64,000 bases of DNA from the NCBI GenBank assembly GCA_947623455.1, contig OX392536.1, positions 34,787,465-34,851,464 on the forward strand, given 5' to 3'. Both the position numbers and the translations under genes were made by a program. This DNA is from Mimachlamys varia (Eukaryota; Mollusca; Bivalvia; Pectinida; Pectinidae). The notes under the pieces are model-generated. The model searched no databases. It was not told where the DNA came from and worked only from the letters and a program-made list of their open reading frames with translations. How positions within the stretch are numbered: position 1 is the first letter of the stretch; each line of letters begins with the position of its first letter. Shown here one piece after another: positions 23,066 through 38,000 of the stretch.

Positions 23066-26000
23066 ATCAGGAGTTACGCTCACCTACACTCTCTACAGCG
23101 TAGGTGATATACGCTCTCTACAGCATATAGGTGATCTACGCTCTCTACATCGTAGGTGATCTACACTCTCTACATCGTAGGTGATCTACACTCTCTACAT
23201 CGTAGGTGATCTACACTCTCTACATCGTAGGTGATCTACGCTCTCTACAGTGTAGGTGATCTACACTCTCTACAGCATAGGTGATCTACGCTCTCTACAG
23301 CGTAGGTGATCTACGCTCTCTACATCATAGGTGATCTACTCTCTCTACAGCATAGGTGATCTACTCTCTCTACAGCATAGGTGATCTACACTCTCTACAT
23401 CATAGGTGATCTACGCTCTCTACATCATAGGTGATCTACGCTCTCTACAGCATAGGTGATCTACGCTCTCTACAGCATAGGTGATCTACGCTCTCTACAG
23501 CATAAGTGATCTACGCTCTCTACAGCGTAGGTGATCTACGCTCTCTACAGCGTAGGTGATCTACGCTCTCTACAGCGTAGGTGATCTACGCTCTCTACAG
23601 CGTAGGTGATCTACGCTCTCTACATCATAGGTGATCTACGCTCTCTTCATCATAGGTGATCTACACTCTCTACATCATAGGTGATCTACACTCTCTACAG
23701 CATAGGTGATCTACGCTCTCTACAGCATAGGTAATCTACGCTCTCTACAGCATAGGTGATCTACACTCTCTACATCATAGGTGATCTACGCTCTCTACAG
23801 CATAGGTGATCTACACTCTCTACATCATAGGTGATCTACGCTCTCTACAGCATAGGTGATCTACACTCTCTACATCATAGGTGATCTACGCTCTCTACAG
23901 CATAGGTGATCTACACTCTCTACAGCATAGGTGATCTACGCTCTCTACATCATAGGTGATATACGCTCTCTACAGCGTAGGTGATCTACACTCTCTACAT
24001 TATAGGTGATCTACGCTCTCTACATCATAGGTGATCTACGCTCTCTACAGCATAGGTGATCTACACTCTCTACATCATAGGTGATCTACGCTCTCTACAG
24101 CATAGGTGATCTACACTCTCTACAGCATAGGTGATCTACGCTCTCTACATCATAGGTGATCTACACTCTCTACAGCATAGGTGATCTACGCTCTCTACAG
24201 CATAGGTGATCTACACTCTCTACAGCATAGGTGATCTACGCTCTCTACATCATAGGTGATCTACGCTCTCTACAGCATAGGTGATCTACGTTCTCTACAT
24301 CATAGGTGATCTACGCTCTCTACAGTGTATGTGATCTACGCTCTCTACAGCGTGGGTGATCTACGCTCTCTACATCATAGGTGATCTACGCTCTCTACAG
24401 TGTATGTGATCTACTCTCTCTACAGCGTGGGTGATCTACGCTCTCTACAGCGTGGGTGATCTACGCTCTCTACAGTGTATGTGATCTACTCTCTCTACAG
24501 CGTGGGTGATCTACACTCTCTACAGCGTTGGTGATCTACGCTCTCTACATCATAGGTGATCTACACTCTCTACAGTGTATGTGATCTACTCTCTCTACAG
24601 CGTTGGTGATCTACGCTCTCTACAGTGTATGTGATCTACTCTCTCTACATCATAGGTGATCTACACTCTCTACAGCGTTGGTGATCTACGCTCTCTACAT
24701 CATAGGTGATCTGCACTTTCTACAGCTTGGGTGATCTACGCTCTCTACAGTGTATGTGATCTACTCTCTCTACAGCGTTGGTGATCTACACTCTCTACAG
24801 CGTTGGTGATCTACGCTCTCTACAGCGTTGGTGATCTACACTCTCTACATCATAGGTGATCTACACTCTCTACAGCATAGGTGATCTAGCTCTCTACAGC
24901 ATAGGTGATCTACGCTCTCTACAGCATAGGTGATCTACGCTCTCTACAGCATAGGTGATCTACGTTCTCTACATCATAGGTGATCTACGCTCTCTACAGC
25001 ATAGGTGATCTACGCTCTCTACAGCATAGGTGATCTACACTCTCTACAGCGTAGGTGATCTACACTCTCTACAGCATAGGTGATCTACACTCTCTACAGC
25101 GTAGGTGATCTACACTCTCTACAGCGTAGGTAATCTACACTCTCTACAGCGTAGGTGATCTACACTCTCTACAGCGTAGGTGATCTACGCTCTCTACAGC
25201 GTAGGTGATCTACACTCTCTACAGCGTAGGTGATCTACGCTCTCTACATCATAGGTGATCTACACTCTCTACATCGTAGGTGATCTACACTCTCTACATC
25301 GTAGGTGATCTACACTCTCTACATCGTAGGTGATCTACGCTCTCTACATCGTAGGTGATCTACGCTCTCTACATCATAGGTGATCTACACTCTCTACAGC
25401 ATAGGTGATCTACGCTCTCTACATCATAGGTGATCTACGCTCTCTACATCATAGGTGATCTACACTCTCTACAGCATAGGTGATATACGCTCTCTACATC
25501 ATAGGTGATCTACGCTCTCTACATCATAGGTGATCTACTCTCTCTACAGTATAGGTGATCTACGCTCTCTACATCATAGGTGATCTACGCTTTCTACAGC
25601 GTAGGTGATCTACGCTCTCTACATCATAGGTGATCTACACTCTCTACAGCATAGGTGATCTACGCTCTCTACAGCATAGGTGATCTACACTCTCTTCAGC
25701 ATAGGTGATCTACGCTCTCTTCAGCATAGGTGATCTACACTCTCTTCAGCATAGGTGATCTACGCTCTCTACATCATAGGTGATCTACACTCTCTACAGC
25801 ATAGGTGATATACGCTCTCTACATCATAGGTGATCTACGCTCTCTACATCATAGGTGATCTACTCTCTCTACAGTATAGGTGATCTACGCTCTCTACATC
25901 ATAGGTGATCTACGCTTTCTACATCATAGGTGATCTACGCTCTCTACATCATAGGTGATCTACGCTCTCTACATCATAGGTGATCTACGCTCTCTACATC

Positions 26001-29000
26001 ATAGGTGATCTACGCTCTCTACATCATAGGTGATATACGCTCTCTACAGCGTAGGTGATCTACACTCTCTACATCGTAGGTGATCTACGCTCTCTACAGC
26101 GTAGGTGATCTACGCTCTATACATCATAGGTGATCTACGCTCTCTACAGCATAGGTGATCTACGCTCTCTACAGCATAGGTGATCTACGCTCTCTACAGC
26201 ATAGGTGATCTACGCTCTCTACAGCATAGGTGATCTACGCTCTCTACAGCATAGGTGATCTACGCTCTCTACATCGTAGGTGATCTACACTCTCTACATC
26301 ATAGGTGATCTACGCTCTCTACAGCATATAGGTGATCTACGCTCTCTACAGCATAGGTGATCTACTCTCTCTACAGCGTAGGTGATCTACACTCTCTACA
26401 TCATAGGTGATCTACGCTCTCTACATCATAGGTAATCTACGCTCTCTACAGCATAGGTAATCTACACTCTCTACATCATAGGTGATCTACTCTCTCTACA
26501 GCATAGGTGATCTACGCTCTCTACATCATAGGTGATCTACGCTCTCTACAGCATAGGTAATCTACACTCTCTACATCATAGGTGATCTACACTCTCTACA
26601 TCGTAGGTTATCTACACTCTCTACATCATAGGTGATCTACACTCTCTTTAGCATAGGTGATCTACGCTCTCTACATCATAGGTGATCTACGCTCTCTACA
26701 GCATAGGTGATCTACACTCTCTACATCATAGGTGATCTACGCTCTCTACATCATAGGTGATCTACGCTCTCTACAGCATAGGTGATCTACACTCTCTTCA
26801 GCATAGGTGATCTACGCTCTCTTCAGCATAGGTGATCTACACTCTCTTCAGCATAGGTGATCTACGCTCTCTACATCATAGGTGATCTACGCTCTCTACA
26901 GCATAGGTGATCTACACTCTCTACATCATAGGTGATCTACGCTCTCTACAGCATAGGTGATCTACGCTCTTTACATCATAGGTGATCTACACTCTTTACA
27001 TCATAGGTGATCTACGCTCTCTACATCATAGGTAATCTACGCTCTCTTCATCATAGGTGATCTACACTCTCTACATCATAGGTGATCTACGCTCTCTACA
27101 TCATAGGTGATCTACGCTCTCTACAGCATAGGTGATCTACGCTCTCTACAGCATAGGTGATCTACACTCTCTACATCATAGGTGATCTACGCTCTCTACA
27201 GCATAGGTGATCTACACTCTCTACATCATAGGTGATCTACACTCTCTACAGCGTTGGTGATCTACGCTCTCTACATCGTAGGTGATCTACACTCTCTACA
27301 GCATAGGTGATATACGCTCTCTACATCATAGGTGATCTACGCTCTCTACATCATAGGTGATCTACTCTCTCTACAGTATAGGTGATCTACGCTCTCTACA
27401 TCATAGGTGATCTACGCTTTCTACATCATAGGTGATCTACGCTCTCTACATCATAGGTGATCTACGCTCTCTACATCATAGGTGATCTACGCTCTCTACA
27501 TCATAGGTGATCTACGCTCTCTACATCATAGGTGATATACGCTCTCTACAGCGTAGGTGATCTACACTCTCTACATTGTAGGTGATCTACGCTCTCTACA
27601 GCGTAGGTGATCTACGCTCTATACAGTGTAGGTGATCTACGCTCTCTACAGCATAGGTGATCTACGCTCTCTACAGCATAGGTGATCTACGCTCTCTACA
27701 GCATAGGTGATCTACGCTCTCTACAGCATAGGTGATCTACGCTCTCTACAGCATAGGTGATCTACGCTCTCTACATCGTAGGTGATCTACACTCTCTACA
27801 TCATAGGTGATCTACGCTCTCTACAGCATATAGGTGATCTACGCTCTCTACAGCATAGGTGATCTACTCTCTCTACAGCGTAGGTGATCTACACTCTCTA
27901 CATCATAGGTGATCTACGCTCTCTACATCATAGGTAATCTACGCTCTCTACAGCATAGGTAATCTACACTCTCTACATCATAGGTGATCTACTCTCTCTA
28001 CAGCATAGGTGATCTACGCTCTCTACATCATAGGTGATCTACGCTCTCTACAGCATAGGTAATCTACACTCTATACATCATAGGTGATCTACACTCTCTA
28101 CATCGTAGGTGATCTACACTCTCTACATCATAGGTGATCTACACTCTCTTTAGCATAGGTGATCTACGCTCTCTACATCATAGGTGATCTACGCTCTCTA
28201 CAGCATAGGTGATCTACACTCTCTACATCATAGGTGATCTACGCTCTCTACATCATAGGTGATATACGCTCTCTACAGCATAGGTGATCTACGCTCTCTA
28301 CAGCATAGGTGATCTACACTCTCTTCAGCATAGGTGATCTACGCTCTCTTCAGTATAGGTGATCTACACTCTCTTCAGTATAGGTGATCTACTCTCTCTT
28401 CAGTATAGGTGATCTACACTCTCTACATCATAGGTGATCTACGCTCTCTACATCATAGGTGATCTACGCTCTCTACATCATAGGTAATCTACGCTCTCTT
28501 CATCATAGGTGATCTACACTCTCTACATCATAGGTGATCTACGCTCTCTACATCATAGGTGATCTACGCTCTCTACAGCATAGGTGATCTACACTCTCTT
28601 CAGTATAGGTGATCTACACTCTCTTCAGTATAGGTGATCTACTCTCTCTTCAGTATAGGTGATCTACACTCTCTTCAGTATAGGTGATCTACTCTCTCTT
28701 CAGTATAGGTGATCTACACTCTCTTCAGTATAGGTGATCTACTCTCTCTTCAGTATAGGTGATCTACGCTCTCTACATCATAGGTGATCTACACTCTTTA
28801 CAGCATAGGTGATCTACGCTCTCTACATCATAGGTAATCTACGCTCTCTTCATCATAGGTGATCTACACTCTTTACAGCATAGGTGATCTACACTCTCTT
28901 CAGTATAGGTGATCTACTCTCTCTTCAGTATAGGTGATCTACACTCTCTTCAGTATAGGTGATCTACTCTCTCTTCAGTATAGGTGATCTACACTCTCTT

Positions 29001-32000
29001 CAGTATAGGTGATCTACTCTCTCTTCAGTATAGGTGATCTACACTCTCTACATCATAGGTGATCTACGCTCTTTACATCATAGGTGATCTACACTCTTTA
29101 CAGCATAGGTGATCTACACTCTTTACAGCATAGGTGATCTACTCTCTCTTCAGTATAGGTGATCTACACTCTCTACATCATAGGTGATCTACGCTCTTTA
29201 CATCATAGGTGATCTACACTCTTTACATCATAGGTGATCTACGCTCTCTACATCATAGGTAATCTACGCTCTCTTCATCATAGGTGATCTACACTCTCTA
29301 CATCATAGGTGATCTACGCTCTCTACATCATAGGTGATCTACGCTCTCTACAGCATAGGTGATCTACGCTCTCTACAGCATAGGTGATCTACACTCTCTA
29401 CATCATAGGTGATCTACGCTCTCTTCAGCATAGGTGATCTACACTCTCTTCAGCATAGGTGATCTACGCTCTCTACAGCATAGGTGATCTACGCTCTTTA
29501 CATCATAGGTGATCTACACTCTTTACATCATAGGTGATCTACGCTCTCTACATCATAGGTAATCTACGCTCTCTTCATCATAGGTGATCTACACTCTCTA
29601 CATCATAGGTGATCTACGCTCTCTACATCATAGGTGATCTACGCTCTCTACAGCATAGGTGATCTACGCTCTCTACAGCATAGGTGATCTACACTCTCTA
29701 CATCATAGGTGATCTACGCTCTCTACAGCATAGGTGATCTACACTCTCTACATCATAGGTGATCTACACTCTCTACAGCGTTGGTGATCTACGCTCTCTA
29801 CATCGTAGGTGATCTACACTCTCTACAGCATAGGTGATATACGCTCTCTACATCATAGGTGATCTACGCTCTCTACATCATAGGTGATCTACTCTCTCTA
29901 CAGTATAGGTGATCTACGCTCTCTACATCATAGGTGATCTACGCTTTCTACATCATAGGTGATCTACGCTCTCTACATCATAGGTGATCTACGCTCTCTA
30001 CATCATAGGTGATCTACGCTCTCTACATCATAGGTGATCTACGCTCTCTACATCATAGGTGATATACGCTCTCTACAGCGTAGGTGATCTACACTCTCTA
30101 CATTGTAGGTGATCTACGCTCTCTACAGCGTAGGTGATCTACGCTCTATACAGTGTAGGTGATCTACGCTCTCTACAGCATAGGTGATCTACGCTCTCTA
30201 CAGCATAGGTGATCTACGCTCTCTACAGCATAGGTGATCTACGCTCTCTACAGCATAGGTGATCTACGCTCTCTACAGCATAGGTGATCTACGCTCTCTA
30301 CATCGTAGGTGATCTACACTCTCTACATCATAGGTGATCTACGCTCTCTACAGCATATAGGTGATCTACGCTCTCTACAGCATAGGTGATCTACTCTCTC
30401 TACAGCGTAGGTGATCTACACTCTCTACATCATAGGTGATCTACGCTCTCTACATCATAGGTAATCTACGCTCTCTACAGCATAGGTAATCTACACTCTC
30501 TACATCATAGGTGATCTACTCTCTCTACAGCATAGGTGATCTACGCTCTCTACATCATAGGTGATCTACGCTCTCTACAGCATAGGTAATCTACACTCTA
30601 TACATCATAGGTGATCTACACTCTCTACATCGTAGGTGATCTACACTCTCTACATCATAGGTGATCTACACTCTCTTTAGCATAGGTGATCTACGCTCTC
30701 TACATCATAGGTGATCTACGCTCTCTACAGCATAGGTGATCTACACTCTCTACATCATAGGTGATCTACGCTCTCTACATCATAGGTGATCTACGCTCTC
30801 TACAGCATAGGTGATCTACGCTCTCTACAGCATAGGTGATCTACACTCTCTTCAGCATAGGTGATCTACGCTCTCTTCAGTATAGGTGATCTACACTCTC
30901 TTCAGTATAGGTGATCTACTCTCTCTTCAGTATAGGTGATCTACACTCTCTACATCATAGGTGATCTACGCTCTCTACATCATAGGTGATCTACGCTCTC
31001 TACATCATAGGTAATCTACGCTCTCTTCATCATAGGTGATCTACACTCTCTACATCATAGGTGATCTACGCTCTCTACATCATAGGTGATCTACGCTCTC
31101 TACAGCATAGGTGATCTACTCTCTCTTCAGTATAGGTGATCTACACTCTCTTCAGTATAGGTGATCTACTCTCTCTTCAGTATAGGTGATCTACACTCTC
31201 TTCAGTATAGGTGATCTACTCTCTCTTCAGTATAGGTGATCTACACTCTCTTCAGTATAGGTGATCTACTCTCTCTTCAGTATAGGTGATCTACGCTCTC
31301 TACATCATAGGTGATCTACACTCTTTACAGCATAGGTGATCTACGCTCTCTACATCATAGGTAATCTACGCTCTCTTCATCATAGGTGATCTACACTCTT
31401 TACAGCATAGGTGATCTACACTCTCTTCAGTATAGGTGATCTACTCTCTCTTCAGTATAGGTGATCTACACTCTCTTCAGTATAGGTGATCTACTCTCTC
31501 TTCAGTATAGGTGATCTACACTCTCTTCAGTATAGGTGATCTACTCTCTCTTCAGTATAGGTGATCTACACTCTCTACATCATAGGTGATCTACGCTCTT
31601 TACATCATAGGTGATCTACACTCTTTACAGCATAGGTGATCTACACTCTTTACAGCATAGGTGATCTACTCTCTCTTCAGTATAGGTGATCTACACTCTC
31701 TACATCATAGGTGATCTACGCTCTTTACATCATAGGTGATCTACACTCTTTACATCATAGGTGATCTACGCTCTCTACATCATAGGTAATCTACGCTCTC
31801 TTCATCATAGGTGATCTACACTCTCTACATCATAGGTGATCTACGCTCTCTACATCATAGGTGATCTACGCTCTCTACAGCATAGGTGATCTACGCTCTC
31901 TACAGCATAGGTGATCTACACTCTCTACATCATAGGTGATCTACGCTCTCTACAGCATAGGTGATCTACACTCTCTACATCATAGGTGATCTACACTCTC

Positions 32001-35000
32001 TACAGCGTTGGTGATCTACGCTCTTTACATCGTAGGTGATCTACGCTCTCTACATCATAGGTGATCTACGCTCTCTAAATCATTGGTGATCAACGCTCTC
32101 TACAGCATAGGTGATCTACGCTCTCTACATCATAGGTGATCTACGCTCTCTACAGCATAGGTGATCTACGCTCTCTACAGCGTGGGTGATCTACACTCTC
32201 TACAGCATAGGTGATCTACACTCTCTACATCATAGGTGATCTACACTCTCTACAGCGTAGTTGATCTACGCTCTCTACAGCGTAGGTGATCTACGCTCTC
32301 TACATCATAGTGATCTACGCTCTCTACATCATAGGTGATCTACGCTCTCTACAGCATAGGTGATCTACGCTCTCTACAGCATAGGTGATCTACACTCTCT
32401 ACATCATAGGTGATCTACGCTCTCTACAGCATATAGGTGATCTACGCTCTCTACAGCATAGGTGATCTACTCTCTCTACAGCGTAGGTGATCTACACTCT
32501 CTACATCATAGGTGATCTACGCTCTCTACATCATAGGTAATCTACGCTCTCTACAGCATAGGTAATCTACACTCTCTACATCATAGGTGATCTACTCTCT
32601 CTACAGCATAGGTGATCTACGCTCTCTACATCATAGGTGATCTACGCTCTCTACAGCATAGGTAATCTACACTCTCTACATCATAGGTGATCTACACTCT
32701 CTACATCGTAGGTTATCTACACTCTCTACATCATAGGTGATCTACACTCTCTTTAGCATAGGTGATCTACGCTCTCTACATCATAGGTGATCTACGCTCT
32801 CTACAGCATAGGTGATCTACACTCTCTACATCATAGGTGATCTACGCTCTCTACATCATAGGTGATCTACGCTCTCTACAGCATAGGTGATCTACACTCT
32901 CTTCAGCATAGGTGATCTACGCTCTCTTCAGCATAGGTGATCTACACTCTCTTCAGCATAGGTGATCTACGCTCTCTACATCATAGGTGATCTACGCTCT
33001 CTACAGCATAGGTGATCTACACTCTCTACATCATAGGTGATCTACGCTCTCTACAGCATAGGTGATCTACGCTCTTTACATCATAGGTGATCTACACTCT
33101 TTACATCATAGGTGATCTACGCTCTCTACATCATAGGTAATCTACGCTCTCTTCATCATAGGTGATCTACACTCTCTACATCATAGGTGATCTACGCTCT
33201 CTACATCATAGGTGATCTACGCTCTCTACAGCATAGGTGATCTACGCTCTCTACAGCATAGGTGATCTACACTCTCTACATCATAGGTGATCTACGCTCT
33301 CTACAGCATAGGTGATCTACACTCTCTACATCATAGGTGATCTACACTCTCTACAGCGTTGGTGATCTACGCTCTCTACATCGTAGGTGATCTACACTCT
33401 CTACAGCATAGGTGATATACGCTCTCTACATCATAGGTGATCTACGCTCTCTACATCATAGGTGATCTACTCTCTCTACAGTATAGGTGATCTACGCTCT
33501 CTACATCATAGGTGATCTACGCTTTCTACATCATAGGTGATCTACGCTCTCTACATCATAGGTGATCTACGCTCTCTACATCATAGGTGATCTACGCTCT
33601 CTACATCATAGGTGATCTACGCTCTCTACATCATAGGTGATATACGCTCTCTACAGCGTAGGTGATCTACACTCTCTACATTGTAGGTGATCTACGCTCT
33701 CTACAGCGTAGGTGATCTACGCTCTATACAGTGTAGGTGATCTACGCTCTCTACAGCATAGGTGATCTACGCTCTCTACAGCATAGGTGATCTACGCTCT
33801 CTACAGCATAGGTGATCTACGCTCTCTACAGCATAGGTGATCTACGCTCTCTACAGCATAGGTGATCTACGCTCTCTACATCGTAGGTGATCTACACTCT
33901 CTACATCATAGGTGATCTACGCTCTCTACAGCATATAGGTGATCTACGCTCTCTACAGCATAGGTGATCTACTCTCTCTACAGCGTAGGTGATCTACACT
34001 CTCTACATCATAGGTGATCTACGCTCTCTACATCATAGGTAATCTACGCTCTCTACAGCATAGGTAATCTACACTCTCTACATCATAGGTGATCTACTCT
34101 CTCTACAGCATAGGTGATCTACGCTCTCTACATCATAGGTGATCTACGCTCTCTACAGCATAGGTAATCTACACTCTATACATCATAGGTGATCTACACT
34201 CTCTACATCGTAGGTGATCTACACTCTCTACATCATAGGTGATCTACACTCTCTTTAGCATAGGTGATCTACGCTCTCTACATCATAGGTGATCTACGCT
34301 CTCTACAGCATAGGTGATCTACACTCTCTACATCATAGGTGATCTACGCTCTCTACATCATAGGTGATCTACGCTCTCTACAGCATAGGTGATCTACGCT
34401 CTCTACAGCATAGGTGATCTACACTCTCTTCAGCATAGGTGATCTACGCTCTCTTCAGTATAGGTGATCTACACTCTCTTCAGTATAGGTGATCTACTCT
34501 CTCTTCAGTATAGGTGATCTACACTCTCTACATCATAGGTGATCTACGCTCTCTACATCATAGGTGATCTACGCTCTCTACATCATAGGTAATCTACGCT
34601 CTCTTCATCATAGGTGATCTACACTCTCTACATCATAGGTGATCTACGCTCTCTACATCATAGGTGATCTACGCTCTCTACAGCATAGGTGATCTACTCT
34701 CTCTTCAGTATAGGTGATCTACACTCTCTTCAGTATAGGTGATCTACTCTCTCTTCAGTATAGGTGATCTACACTCTCTTCAGTATAGGTGATCTACTCT
34801 CTCTTCAGCATAGGTGATCTACACTCTCTTCAGTATAGGTGATCTACTCTCTCTTCAGTATAGGTGATCTACGCTCTCTACATCATAGGTGATCTACACT
34901 CTTTACAGCATAGGTGATCTACGCTCTCTACATCATAGGTAATCTACGCTCTCTTCATCATAGGTGATCTACACTCTTTACAGCATAGGTGATCTACACT

Positions 35001-38000
35001 CTCTTCAGTATAGGTGATCTACTCTCTCTTCAGTATAGGTGATCTACACTCTCTTCAGTATAGGTGATCTACTCTCTCTTCAGTATAGGTGATCTACACT
35101 CTCTTCAGTATAGGTGATCTACTCTCTCTTCAGTATAGGTGATCTACACTCTCTACATCATAGGTGATCTACGCTCTTTACATCATAGGTGATCTACACT
35201 CTTTACAGCATAGGTGATCTACACTCTTTACAGCATAGGTGATCTACTCTCTCTTCAGTATAGGTGATCTACACTCTCTACATCATAGGTGATCTACGCT
35301 CTTTACATCATAGGTGATCTACACTCTTTACATCATAGGTGATCTACGCTCTCTACATCATAGGTAATCTACGCTCTCTTCATCATAGGTGATCTACACT
35401 CTCTACATCATAGGTGATCTACGCTCTCTACATCATAGGTGATCTACGCTCTCTACAGCATAGGTGATCTACGCTCTCTACAGCATAGGTGATCTACACT
35501 CTCTACATCATAGGTGATCTACGCTCTCTACAGCATAGGTGATCTACACTCTCTACATCATAGGTGATCTACACTCTCTACAGCGTTGGTGATCTACGCT
35601 CTTTACATCGTAGGTGATCTACGCTCTCTACATCATAGGTGATCTACGCTCTCTAAATCATTGGTGATCAACGCTCTCTACAGCATAGGTGATCTACGCT
35701 CTCTACATCATAGGTGATCTACGCTCTCTACAGCATAGGTGATCTACGCTCTCTACAGCGTGGGTGATCTACACTCTCTACAGCATAGGTGATCTACACT
35801 CTCTACATCATAGGTGATCTACACTCTCTACAGCGTAGTTGATCTACGCTCTCTACAGCGTAGGTGATCTACGCTCTCTACATCATAGTGATCTACGCTC
35901 TCTACATCATAGGTGATCTACGCTCTCTACAGCATAGGTGATCTACGCTCTCTACAGCATAGGTGATCTACACTCTCTTCAGCATAGGTGATCTACGCTC
36001 TCTTCAGCATAGGTGATCTACACTCTCTTCAGCATAGGTGATCTACGCTCTCTACATCATAGGTGATCTACGCTCTCTACAGCATAGGTGATCTACACTC
36101 TCTACATCATAGGTGATCTACGCTCTCTACAGCATAGGTGATCTACGCTCTTTACATCATAGGTGATCTACACTCTTTACATCATAGGTGATCTACGCTC
36201 TCTACATCATAGGTAATCTACGCTCTCTTCATCATAGGTGATCTACACTCTCTACATCATAGGTGATCTACGCTCTCTACATCATAGGTGATCTACGCTC
36301 TCTACAGCATAGGTGATCTACGCTCTTTACAGCATAGGTGATCTACACTCTCTACATCATAGGTGATCTACGCTCTCTACAGCATAGGTGATCTACGCTC
36401 TCTACATCATAGGTGATCTACGCTCTCTACATCATAGGTGATCTACACTCTCTACAGCGTTGGTGATCTACGCTCTCTACATCGTAGGTGATCTACGCTC
36501 TCTACATCATAGGTGATCTACGCTCTCTAAATCATTGGTGATCAACGCTCTCTACAGCATAGGTGATCTACGCTCTCTACATCATAGGTGATCTACGCTC
36601 TCTACAGCATAGGTGATCTACGCTCTCTACAGCGTGGGTGATCTACACTCTCTACATCATAGGTGATCTACACTCTCTACATCATAGGTGATCTACACTC
36701 TCTACAGCGTAGGTGATCTACGCTCTCTACAGCGTAGGTGATCTACGCTCTCTACATCATAGTGATCTACGCTCTCTACATCATAGGTGATCTACGCTCT
36801 CTACAGCATAGGTGATATACGCTCTCTACAGCGTAGGTGATCTACACTCTCTACATCGTAGGTGATATACGCTCTCTACAGCGTAGGTGATCTACGCTCT
36901 CTACAGCATAGGTGATCTACCCTCTCTACATCATAGGTGATCTACACTCTCTACATCGTAGGTGATCTACGCTCTCTACATCGTAGGTGATCTACACTCT
37001 CTACATCATAGGTGATCTACACTCTCTACATCATAGGTGATCTACGCTCTCTACATCGTAGGTGATCTACACTCTCTACATCATAGGTGATCTACGCTCT
37101 CTACATCGTAGGTGATCTACACTCTCTACATCATAGGTGATCTACGCTCTCTACAGCATATAGGTGATCTACGCTCTCTACAGCATAGGTGATCTACTCT
37201 CTCTACAGCGTAGGTGATCTACACTCTCTACATCATAGGTGATCTACGCTCTCTACATCATAGGTAATTTACGCTCTCTACAGCATAGGTAATCTACACT
37301 CTCTACATCATAGGTGATCTACTCTCTCTACAGCATAGGTGATCTACGCTCTCTACATCACAGGTGATCTACGCTCTCTACAGCATAGGTAATCTACACT
37401 CTCTACATCATAGGTGATCTACACTCTCTACATCGTAGGTGATCTACACTCTCTACATCATGGGTGATCTACACTCTCTTTAGCATAGGTGATCTACGCT
37501 CTCTACATCATAGGTGATCTACGCTCTCTACAGCATAGGTGATCTACACTCTCTACATCATAGGTGATCTACGCTCTCTACATCATAGGTGATCTACGCT
37601 CTCTACAGCATAGGTGATCTACGCTCTCTACAGCATAGGTGATCTACACTCTCTTCAGCATAGGTGATCTACGCTCTCTTCAGCATAGGTGATCTACACT
37701 CACTTCAGCATAGGTGATCTACGCTCTCTACATCATAGGTGATCTACGCTCTCTACAGCATAGGTGATCTACACTCTCTACATCATAGGTGATCTACGCT
37801 CTCTACAGCATAGGTGATCTACGCTCTTTACATCATAGGTGATCTACACTCTCTACATCATAGGTGATCTACGCTCTCTACATCATAGGTAATCTACGCT
37901 CTCTTCATCATAGGTGATCTACACTCTCTACATCATAGGTGATCTACGCTCTCTACATCATAGGTGATCTACGCTCTCTACATCATAGGTGATCTACACT

